Below are positions 1-11,300 of a stretch of 64,000 nt of DNA, piece after piece. Under the pieces are notes generated by a model. The model ran no database searches. It was not told where the DNA came from and worked only from the letters and a program-made list of their open reading frames with translations. The first letter of the stretch is position 1. Each line of letters opens with the position of its first letter. Made by a program: the position numbers and the translations under genes. The DNA is from Endomychus coccineus (lineage: Eukaryota; Arthropoda; Insecta; Coleoptera; Endomychidae). Location: contig OY294068.1 of assembly GCA_958510875.1 (NCBI GenBank), forward strand, positions 84,354,116 to 84,418,115. Reading direction: 5' to 3'.

Positions 1-218
1 ACGAACGTACATTTTTTACTATAACTTTGAAACGAAAAAAGATATCGATGTGCGGTTTTCAGGTTTTCGTTGCAAATTTAATCTCATCTTCGATTATCAT
101 GTCATAATTCTACCGTATGATTTGAATTTTTGAGATAAAATCAAAAAAACTGTTCTCATTACAAATTGCGCCCTCTAGCAATTTTATTAGGAACTATCGT
201 GTACCAATAGATACGTAA
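1..218 (+). repeat. Dispersed repeat, copy 1 (direct copy at 8138-8355)
   Basis: The block running from the window start to about 218 is a diverged direct copy of 8138-8355. Shared landmarks are aagatatcgatctgcggtttt (t/g variants), taccgtatgattt and ctagcaattttattaggaac followed by tatcgtgtaccaatag. The two copies part company just after that. From 220 to about 640 I see no gene; the stretch leads into the MULE relic and may be its terminal region. Confidence 0.7.
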
Positions 219-639
219 ATGTAAAGAACGTACCTTCTTCTTCCATACAAATAAAAGTTTACCGAAATCGAATGAGTCGTTCAGGAACTACATCGATTTA
301 ATTGATTATACTTTCAATAGCTTTCAATAACTCTTATCAAGGTCGGTATGCCAATGAACTTCGGATCAAAATGGTGTAGAATTGTCTAACACTTTAATGA
401 TGTTAATAAAAGTATACAATGTGAGAATTTTCGAAGAAATTTGGAATTTTAATATTTAATTTTCAATTGCGCCCCCTTGCGGAAAAATTCAGAACATAAA
501 AATGATTTCCAGGATTTCCTCATGGTAACTTTAACGATACATTTTTTTTCCCACATTTCTGTTCTTGGTAGTTTCTGAGATATGGCCGAGAGCCGCCCTT
601 AATTGATCACGCTGTATGTAACGAGCGCACCAAACAAAG

Positions 640-1850
640 GATTGGGCTGACGGTTCACTGCAAGTACCAAAATGGGCAACATTTCCGAATGAATGGTCAT
701 AGATGATCAAAAAATGTGTAATATGGTCATCAATAGCGCTGTTAAAAGAAAAGCCACCGAGGACTTATTGGAGAGACGTCTAAAAATTATGAACAAAGTG
801 ACTGAAGATCAGCCACAATCGGTACAGGTTTTGTTGCAGAAAATTGTAAATATCATCCGGAGAATTTTGTATAACGCTCGACGGAAAAGCATGTCAAAAC
901 TTCTTAAGTCTCGAGAGAGGCAATTGAAGGTTTCACTAGAACCAATATTGTAACTATCAAAAACGAACGATTTTGTGGATACATCGACTACGAGATTGGT
1001 AGTTTTAACGTGCAAGTCCAATTTGGAATTTTTGTTTGCTCCAGTTTTGGTATCAATTTTTCACGCTCCATACTGTTACAATTGGACATTATGTACCAAT
1101 AGCATTTTGCTTGCTACCAAATATAGATCAAATTACTCATGAACGAGTGTTCCAAATCATTAAGTGGAGATGCATTTATCAGAGCGGGATTTCAATCTTT
1201 AATATGCAACAGATTTTGAAACTGCTATGCAAAATGCTGCTCGATCAATATGGCCAACCATTTTACTAGGCTGCCGTTTTCACCTGACTCAGTCTTGATA
1301 AAGGAAAGTTCAGAAACTTGGTTTGGCTACAATGTATGAAGGTCAATCGCCCAAAATTTGCAATGGAATATGGCTAATTTTTTCATTTGCCCTAGCTGCA
1401 TATTTTGGAAGTTGTTTTTGGTAAAATTTCCTCAGTGACAAGATACTCCATTTTCTAGTTATATAGTGGATAACTACACGGATGGAAAAAGTTCCCCCAC
1501 CAAAATTAAGGCCGAAGCGGAATCTTCGCAAGAACACAACAAATGCTTGCGTAGCTTTCAATTCAGGGTTTGCCAAACAATTTTATGAATCACATTCAAA
1601 ATCTATGGAAGTATTTGGATTTTCCAAACGCATACTTACATCAAAATAAGCAGTATTGCATCCAATCGGCAAAACAGTTCGCCAAGTCAAAATCGGCAGA
1701 AAATTGTACAAACCATATTGAAAGATTATTATGAAATGAAGATATTCCGTTTACAGTACACGTGACTCTCTACAGTTCAATGAGGAAGTTTTGAAGGAAA
1801 AGAATTAAAATAGATGAGTCTTAAGAAGATGATATAAAAAAGCAAAGTAA
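640..1850 (+). pseudogene. MULE-type transposase relic
   Basis: Three forward frames, broken by stops and shifts, give pieces in the order of a Mutator-like (MULE) transposase with an N-terminal zinc region. A short N-terminal stretch lies near 610-680. A basic helical stretch is at 693-953. HYVPIAFCLLPN falls in the fragment 1036-1269, corresponding to the core transposase strand. A segment reading VQKLGLATMYEGQ follows near 1310, and further low-quality similarity runs to about 1800. No intact frame exceeds 86 codons. Non-functional; the family is by motif memory. Confidence 0.6.
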
Positions 1851-2111
1851 TAAAAAGGAAAGAAATTTTTTTTTTATTGTTTAATGTGGTTATCTTAGAA
1901 AATATGAAAATGGCTGTCGAAATCTTACTAGAAAATGCAGAGTGAAAACTGTTTCCGAAACAGTTTTAGCATTTTTTCATGTATTATTGAAATTTTTTAT
2001 AAGTTTCAAGAACTTAATAAAATCCTTTTTTTTACAATTTTCTAGTATCTTCTTTCCGTTTTTTTATGAGACAGTCTTATGAATATGAGGATACAACAAA
2101 AGACTGTGTTG

Positions 2112-2285
2112 TCCAAAATATAATGAAGAAAGTGTGTGTATTTTTCCCAAAATACAAAGGAAAAAGTGTGTATTTTCCTCAAAATACAATGAAAGTATTT
2201 CTGCCAAAAAAAAAATTGCGTATTATCCCTAAAGTACAATGAAAAGCTATTGTATATTTTCCCTAAAGCATAATGGAAATAAAGC
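2112..2285. repeat. Degenerate tandem repeat of about 33-35 bp
   Basis: About five imperfect units, each containing a core like aaaatacaatgaaa followed by a T-rich stretch (gtgtattttccc). An ORF on the minus strand here only reflects the repetition. From 1850 to 2110 and from 2290 to 3420 I see no gene. Confidence 0.55.
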
Positions 2286-3429
2286 AAGTCTTTCAAAATT
2301 TTAAATTAAAAATTTTCTTCCTAGACCCACATCTACTTATGTAGACTATGCACCGATGAGTAGTACTGAGCGAAAAGGTCCAGTTCAGGTATCCAGTGCG
2401 CTCATTACATAAACCCGAATGGTGTTAATCCTCTGCCCTTCTTAATACCTATCATAAAGTGCTCTCGTTAACAACTACCTAGAAAACGAGATACAACCAA
2501 ATTCTAGCTAGGTCATTAATTTTAACATGAGTTTTGTATGGAACTAGCTCGGGAGATGAGAATATCGTTGCAGATAATAGTAACGTTGTTAGTTTGATTA
2601 AATCAGTTCACCAAGTCTTAATCAATTTAGTAATAAGTTTGGAAACTTCCACCAAACATTACCACTTCCGAAACAATTCTAATTTAATAATATATGAAGT
2701 GGTTCGTAATGGTTAAGTACCATTATGAAATTTTAACTATTCATGAATGCCCTGACTAGATTCTTGCTAAATCTCAAACGTCATCTGAATATTTATTTTT
2801 GTCAAGATAATATTAAACATACTTTTGAATTCTAGGCTCGAGAACTTTGAAGGTCAAAAAAAGACAACATATATGAATATATATGGTTTGGATAAATTGT
2901 TTTTGGTTCAAACGATACGGGTGTGGAGGAAGAGCTGGTCGGTGTAATTTCGCATCGATTCAGGTGAAGCAAATTAACAGTTCAGTCACAAATGTTTTCT
3001 AATGCTCATCTTCGAAATACTCTACTTGATATAGTTTTTTCATTGTTACATTTTTTACATTTTTGCTTATATCTCATGGTGTGGAAATTCTTTTCATATG
3101 AATATACTGTTATAATCACCATCTACTTATCGTTTTCCAGAAAAAATCAATGTTATGCAGTCAAGTAATAATTCTCCTTATAATATTTATTAGCTATCAA
3201 GTGAGATTGTGTCAATCTGTATGTGTGAGCTATTCATTGGTAAGTTTCAACTTATATAACAACAGCAAATAGCTATATTGAAACATGAGAAAAAATCACA
3301 ACTGTTGTTCAGAGTTTCTTCCATTTTCGGGAATGCTATACAAATTATTTTCTTTAACAATAGTACTGTTTTCTCTAACGGTTGTTGATTCTCTTCAAGT
3401 TCATGAAATTCGCCGTCTTAGATGCTAAA

Positions 3430-4256
3430 TTGAATTTATTTCTGCCTCTTACATCTTCTGTTCAGCATAATTCCACACCACAAAATCTAGTGAAGTGAGG
3501 TCGGGAGACATCGCCGGCCAATTAATTGGGGGATCTGCACAGCTGCCAATAGACTGCCCTATGATATGTTTGTGTAATCAATCACGATATGAACGATTAA
3601 AAGGTGGTGGAGCACCATCATGAATGAAATAAAAATTTCGCTTGGCTTGCAAAGGAAAGCCGCCTTCTATTTTATTATAAAGACCGTAGTTTGAAAAATA
3701 CATGTATCTAATCCAAAGTATGGTAAAAAAAATATAGCCAATTGACCGGTTTCCTATTGTAGCTGCCCAAGCTTTCATTTAAAAAGAGTGCTGGAAGTAA
3801 TGTTGTTCTTTCTCCCTGGGATTGTCTTCTGCTCACTGGAGAGGATTGAGTATATCAAATATTCCCTCCATAGCAATTGTGAATTAATACTTCACGAAAA
3901 AAATTTTATTAATATTTTTTTCTTCCTAACATAATCTGATGAAAATTGATTCGGAATTGATGATGCTCTGGTAATTACTGAACGTTCTTCAAACACGATA
4001 TGTAATATTTATTTCTCTGTTGTCCTTGCAATTCTTGCTCGACCAGAATTGAAATTTGCAGGTTTGATAGCACTTCCCAACATCGCGTTTCAACTCGTAA
4101 AAAAGTTTTCCTATTTGATATTATTCTACCGGGAAATGTTTTCGACCGCCTTCGCACTATAGCGGCACTGTTTCTGAAACATGCACTCAATGTTAAGAAC
4201 ATATCTCCACATTCATCATATGAATAATATTTTAATAAAATCTTCTGAGACAAACG
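3430..4256 (-). pseudogene. Tc1/mariner-superfamily transposase relic (DUF4817-type N-terminus)
   Basis: Read on the minus strand. The N-terminal part at 4253-3975 contains YSYDECGDMFLTLSACFRNS and RKTFLRVE, resembling the helix-turn-helix (DUF4817) domain of a common insect DDE transposase. The C-terminal part contains FIHDGAPPPFNRSYRD (about 3630-3580) and, after a frame change, INWPAMSPDLTSLDFVVW (about 3530-3470), the catalytic-core signatures QDGAPPH and SPDLTPLDF of the family. The middle is scrambled and several stops intervene. A dead copy in Cbp53E intron 8 or its 3' flank. Confidence 0.72.
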
Positions 4257-4436
4257 GAAACAATTGACCTTATTAAGTAGGTATCAAATGAAAAATGATA
4301 ACAAATAAATTTGTCGTAATGTAATCAAGTTGAGAATTAGAAAGGAATATTATTGTTAGACAGATTGACACAATCCTATTTGATAACGAATAAATACTTC
4401 AAGGAGAATTATACAGTTACTCGACTATGCTTTGAA

Positions 4437-4493
4437 TATACTCACCGAACAAGTAGTGAGACAGTATCTTAGGCCGATAGTTCGGTGAGTATA
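4437..4493. repeat. Small perfect hairpin
   Basis: Perfect 14-bp inverted repeat tatactcaccgaac (4437-4450) against gttcggtgagtata (4480-4493) with a 29-base loop. No gene is seen from 4260 to 5270 apart from this; function unknown. Confidence 0.6.
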
Positions 4494-5281
4494 AACACTC
4501 ACCAAATTTTTATACGCACCGAGTCCTAGGCGTAGGGCACTATACCACTACTGTACTCGTTGGATGTAATCAAGCCATTAATTGCGTTTTTCTCAAAACG
4601 GTCAATTCATCGTGATTTTTACAAGAGAACCTATCTTTTTTCATATAGAATAGAAAATCTACATCATGAAATTAGTAAAACAACGCAAAAAAAGAACAGT
4701 GAGAAAATTATTACTCAATCAATATCATCCAGAGGCAGCACAGCTGGTGCCTACTACATTTACATTTGAGTTTACTCAAAAACCAACCATATCTTATTTT
4801 TCATCCTCAAAAACACAAATGTACTGAATTTGAAAATTATACTCAATATATTATAGAAACTGTGATAAAGAACATTTATTAAAAAAGTATATGTCCCTCC
4901 TCTATAAAAGAAGAAAATGATGGACCCACGGCTTTCAAAAAAAAATAATTTTTTAGTTCTTTTATAAGTCCAAGAATTTATGTTTGTGGCACTTTCCTAT
5001 GAAAAATACATAATACAAATGAATATATATGATAATGAGTAAGAACTTACAAAATGTTAATTGAATGAAGTACATTTAATATATCTTACATAGTTGATGA
5101 CCTGACTTAGCCCACATGTAATTGAGTCAAGTTGATAGAGTTTTGTTTCTAGTGTGATCGGTTGAATATTTAAATATAATCCTCGTGATAGATATAAGAC
5201 ATCTCCAACATCACAGTATAGTCCACATACAATTTGTGTTGGATATCATTCGTAATAGAAATTGAATGGTACCTTACTCAC

Positions 5282-5327
5282 CTTGAAGACCTGCCTACAC
5301 AGGAAATTTTCTTTTACGGGAAGCAGC
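5282..5327 (-). CDS. Cbp53E: Cbp53E exon (residues 205-220)
   Basis: 46 nt. Acceptor aatgtttcag; first base G completes the lysine begun in the previous exon; then LLPVKENFLCRQVFK and donor gtgagtaagg. The phase match, splice sites and family signature make this tiny exon secure although it is far too short to appear as an ORF. I scanned the remaining 5.28 kb on this strand for the EF5/EF6 exons and did not find them. Confidence 0.9.
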
Positions 5328-8300
5328 CTGAAACATTAATTATTGAATATATCATTATAGGCATTAGTTCTCTAAAACGTTGAAAATGCACGGCATTCAA
5401 TCGTCTCTCCCAAAAGGGTGGAAAACTGAAAATGAGAGCGGGGGAAAATTTACATTTCATTTTTATTTGTGAGAGAAATATTCAATATAAAATTCTTCGA
5501 ATTTTAATTATCCAATGAATTTCAGTCGAATGCTAGAAAATTGAGGGGTTGTAAATTTTATTTGCTGGAATATATTTTTTCATAGCAACTATATCGCAAA
5601 AGCGTTCGAATAAATGTTGTGAAAACGACTATTGGTCTTAGAAATGTGCAAACGTTGGTGCTTCAAAGTTATGCATAGCTCCTTAATATTCTCAAGAAGT
5701 TATAACAGAATGCATATTTCTGAAGAAAAAAGGATTTATCGCTTTACCATGAAAAACAATTGAGATGTAATAAATGGAACATTACAAGTTGGTGATGGGG
5801 TGGAAGAACTACTATCTCCGACGTCTTTCAGCTTGAATATCTTGTGCCGACACCCTGCACTCTACTAGTCATCTCGTTCGAGGGTTTGTTCTCCGTTCAT
5901 AGCGAATGTTGCGCATGCATGACACCATATTAATTGTCAGCATATATAGACAAGTTCTCTTTTCATGATTTTTTGGAAACCAACATTGTATCTTCCAGGC
6001 TGTGAAATCGTAGGCAGCCTAGATGTGATATTCGAAATAGGACACTGATTGTCGTCATGGCGTCAATTCCACGAACTGTCATGTCAGCTATCTGTCATGG
6101 CTACCTGTCAATGCTCGAGGTTGTAACTGAAAATTCAACAAACTGTTATGGCATCGAACTCTCATGGCTACCTGTCATTTTTGTATCTGTCAATCCATTA
6201 CCTGTCAAGCTAGATTTTTGCGGAAGAGCTAGTATCTGATTGTAAATTTCTAGAATCTGATGTCAGCTGTGCAACTATGTTTGTTGATGACATGTCGTCC
6301 TGCTGTTGTGCTACATGTGTAGGAGAAGTAATAATTGAAAACTGTACATTATTGGAGTCTAATATGTCCCTTGTGAAACTGCTATCTAAGTATCATGAAC
6401 ATATACTCAAATAAAAGAAAATTGCCACCTATGAATCTAGTATAGTTTCAAATTGTGAACTCATGCTCATTGTAATAACGTGGGAAACCAAACCTAATTT
6501 CAAAAAATTATGAATTATCGACGCATGCTCATATGTGTTAAATTGAAACTAACGCATGCTCATTTTTAACTGTTATGACAACAACATCCAAAAACCGAAA
6601 AATTTCAACAACAAGAAATTGGAAAATCCTTGATTTATCAAATTGATTCATACTTTAAGGTATCATAACTGAATAATTTCCATGCGTTTATTCTAGCAAG
6701 TACAAAACAGTTTATTATTCAGATGTTCTAAAAACATGTCTTCGAACAAGAAGGTTTGTTTTCGAAATTCCTATCACGTACGGAATGATCAATTTTCGAG
6801 AGTTTTAATTTTCTCTTCAACGTGTACATTGTCATAGGCATGAAATAGTTCATTAAAATCGATTCCAATTCGCTGTATTCGGTATATCCTACGACATATT
6901 GTAGACAGTGATGACTTTTTCTAAATAATACAGCTCTCTTATCGTTCACTGGTACATTATAGAATGACGTTGGTCTGAAAAAATAATAGTTTTCCAATTT
7001 GCTGCACGTCCTAAACGGAATGAGAATGCATTCATTGGAAATCAAACCTTCCAACCTTCGTAATTTGATAGCGTATCTAGGTATATCTTATCTCATTATC
7101 GTTAATATAACATTTATTATCCATACACGATTGAATCATGCGCAATTTATGATTTCCGCTAAACACGACGTGTAATCATTGAATAGGCCGAATATAACAT
7201 TTAACGGTAGCTTTAGATCAATTTTATTGTTATGAACTGTGATCAAGCTATGGTTGTTGTTGCACATCCGTTCGGAAATATCCAATGGTACAGATTCGGT
7301 ATGGTACCTACATATTGAAAATGTTTCTAGTTGTAATAACAATGCTCGGATGCATATTTGTATGTAGCTGAAGTAAAATTCATTAAATTACGATCGGGTC
7401 GTGCCGAAGCGCAATTCGTATGTAAGAGATGTTTTAGAAGCAAAATTGCTAATACATCTGTTGCATACGCAACGTGTCTTGGTGTTGGTCCATATTGGTT
7501 CAAAAACGTTCTTAGAAGTAAATATTCCATAATAAATAAAAATGAGTGAAATAAATCAGAATTGATTTCCGGAGATGTATGATTGGGAATTGTTTAATGA
7601 ATACGCATTTAAATTGAGAATAGCAACCAAAGAAGATGTGGTGGTAGGTAGAAGGGGGCTTGATATACAGGGTGTTTCATAAAAACCTTCCGTAAATGCA
7701 GGGGACGGTAGATTTTACAGAAATAATCAGATTTTACATATAAACTATGGTCCTATCTTTTTTAGTTTCGGAGATACAGGGTTGAATTTATTTTTTTTAA
7801 CGAAATTTAGCTGTAGCTCCTGTGCAGTTACAGATATTTCGTTGAAATCTGGTACTAGTGGGTTTCAGAGGCCGAATAAGATGGTTTAGTTAGTTTTAGA
7901 TTATGCGGTAGAGGGCGCTGAGTGCGCGACTTTTCGGCGTTTCTTTTAGCCTTAACTTTTTTGAGAATAATTTTTTTGTTCTCTTTGCACATTTTTCTGT
8001 TTAACAATTTTATTTCAAACCAATAATGTACTTTTGTTAATGTTCTCAAAATCTCACCGTTTTCGAGAAAAACGCGTTCAAGTGAACATAACAAAAACTC
8101 ATTAACACATTTACTTACTATCGAAATCGCGTATGTTCATTTGAACGCGTTTTTCTCTAACTTTGGAGCAAAAAAAGATATCGATCTGCGGTTTTCAGTT
8201 TTTTCGCAAATTCAATCCAATTTCCGATTATATTGTCATAGCTATACCGTATGATTTAAGTTTTTGGAATAAAATCAATAAAACCGTTATCATTACAAAT

Positions 8301-11300
8301 TACGCCCTCTAGCAATTTTATTAGGAACTATCGTGTACCAATAGATACGACATTTGAAAGTACGTATAGTCCAGTCGTCCTGCAATTTGGATTGGAAATT
8401 TTTCCACATCTCTATTTTATGATTGATATTTACGTTTTTTGAGTCGCTGATCACGAATATGGGGGTTAAAAGATCGTAGACCGATGGCGTTCCGAGATAT
8501 TGGCCATTTTTGACCCAAAAATGGCCGTTTTTTCGAGTTTTCGTAGTTTTTGGCGATTAAAGGAAAACAACACATTTTATCGACTAGACAGTGAAGAACA
8601 CATTTGTACAGAAATGAAAAATGCGTCGAATGGCGGAAATTAAAAGTCTCTAAGTCATTCGCTGCCTGATATAAGGCCCATTTTGGCTTTTTTTTGGTAA
8701 CATAAAAATTAAATTTCGTCATACAAATTTTCCTCTAACAACTTTATTTTCTGCTCAATGTTAGTATTTTATGTGTACTTTCGAACCGATTCTCGTTTTT
8801 TGTCTATCTCTCTTCTTGGCTCCAAAATCCGCCATCTTAGAAAAAATTGTTTTTCATCATAACTCCGTTAAAAATAGGTCCTTTGACTCAATTCAAAATG
8901 CGAATTGAAGAGTTTGATGTCTTCTACAACATCTACAGGATCCAAGCATTTTCATTGAAAAGTGAAGAAATGGGACCGTTTTGAAAAATCAAGGTTCCAG
9001 AAAAAATTAATAATTTTTAGGTTAGAATACTCGTATGAGATTAAACTTTCACATGCAAATATCGGAAAGTTCTACAAGTATTTCAAGCTTCCGTAGGTTT
9101 TTTTTGGATAAGTAGAACTCGAGATATCTATTGATGTAGGTTTGGGTTCACAATGAGCCCAGTTTTGACCTTAATCAAAAAAATCAAAAATATTCTTACA
9201 AAAAGACTTCTGGCTATCCAACCCTAAATCGTCGACCTTCCACGTATCTGTAAAGAAATTATAGCGCGAGTTGAAAAAAGAAAACCGGAACAAAAAAAAA
9301 CACAAATGCGCTCTAAATCCGAGCTAATATAGATTTTAAACAAAAAATTCAAGTTTTTGAATTTTTTTGTCGTTTTCAATGTATTGTTTACATAAAAATA
9401 TTAAATACTGTCAATGTAATAATGAATTTGAGATTTGTTATTGATAATTTTCATGATAATTGAAATAATAATATTTTTCTTTCATTCTGAATGTACTGTT
9501 TTAACTAAGAAAAAGCACTATCAATATAATGATGAACAGGAAAGTGATTATTGCAGATTTTAATATTAATTGGAACATTTATTCATCATAATATAATCTC
9601 GCTTAATGTCGAGTCAAGTAGAAAAAATGGCCCCAAAAAATTCCATAGAATGCGTACGTGTACAGTTTTTTATTCTTACAAGAGCAGATGTTCATCGTTA
9701 CCATGGTGATCCACAGAGATCATCACGTTGTACGCGTGTAACTTATATTTTATTTGAAATTCTTGAATTGTTAGTGCATCATCGTCATCATCAACAAACT
9801 CTTGAATTATTATTTTGTTCTATATCTAAATATTTCAAAAATAGTTATTGTTCAAATTATAACGTTGATATTCCGCGTCTGTGGACGACTGTTATTTTGT
9901 CATGAAGTAGGCGGAGTGTTGTCATGACATTATTGTAAATAATAAAAAACAATTCATAGAACTGGTAATTTCTTTAACAGAAAATTGTAATCAGATTTTT
10001 AGAGCTTTGTGTGATGCAGATGCATTAATTGTAAACACGGCTATAGATTTAAGTGAAAATAGTCCAAACAAAAATATTGTTATAGTGGCCGAAGATACTG
10101 ATGTTCTAGTCTTATTAACTCAATTAACAGATTTTAAAAAATATAACAGATTTTAAAAAATATAACAAAACTCATTTATTTTCAAAAACCAGAGAAAACC
10201 GTTAAAGGTAAAACAAAACCAGCAGAACATTATCATCAAAATTCGTTCATTTATAGCCATATCAAAGCTTTCATTTGTTTTTTCCATGCTTTTAGTGGAT
10301 GCGACACAACATCCGCTTTTTACAGGCAAGGTAAAAAAAAAATTTTCAATGTCAATTTTTTACCAAACGATTTGAATGAATTTTATAAAACTGAGCCAGA
10401 TGTTGAGAAATTATTCAGAACTGGTAGAAGTATTTTGTATCAAATATATGCTCCTAAATTACAAAAGAAAAATATTTAAAACCTCGGCCACTTGCGCTTT
10501 ATTTGTTATACCAATAGTTCGAAAGTCGGCATGTGAACTTGAGTGTTTGCCACAAACTGATGATGCAACTAAATTACACATTTTACGTGTTTATTATCAG
10601 GTGCAACTTTGGATAGGCAATGATACCGTTGACCCAACCAAATGGGGTTGGAAAAGTACAGAAAATGGTTTTGAGCCTATTCAAACATATAAAGAAGCTG
10701 CACCTAAAAATTTGCTAAAAATAATTGCATGTGGTTGCAAAGTCAGTTGCAGTGGCAAATGTTCTTGTAAGAAAATAGGTATACCATGTACAATTCCATG
10801 TAAATACTGCGAGGGTAAAGACTGTGCAAATAGCGTTGAACCAGAAGTTACGTTATTAGATGATAATGAATTTTCAATAAATGACGATGTCGATGATGAT
10901 GATAATGATGATCTTAATGATAATGATAGTAGTAATGTAATTCCTTCATCAGTAGGAAATGATGATGATCAAGAACCTGATAGTGATTTTGCAACTGATG
11001 ATAATATCAATAACGATCATATCACATCACCAACTTGCTACGAAAGTGATGAAGAAACTGAGGATACGACATCAACAGATTCGACTACGACTGAAAATGA
11101 AGAAAGCATTGCACCTAAAAAGCGTAGAGTATAGGAATTATATATTATGATGTTATAGGTTGTTGGTTTATTAAGGATAAGAATTAATTGTTATTTATCT
11201 CAAATAGTAAAATCTGCCATGTACAAATGTATTATTGATGACTTTATTTTTTTTAAGTAAGAAAGAAACAATATATAAGATATAATATATAACAATGTCA

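Noticed and set aside
1..5281. Search for calbindin EF5/EF6 exons on the minus strand
   Set aside because: I looked for a D-x-D-x-S/N-G loop with matching splice sites below the 5.3-kb exon and found none; they are most likely left of the window.
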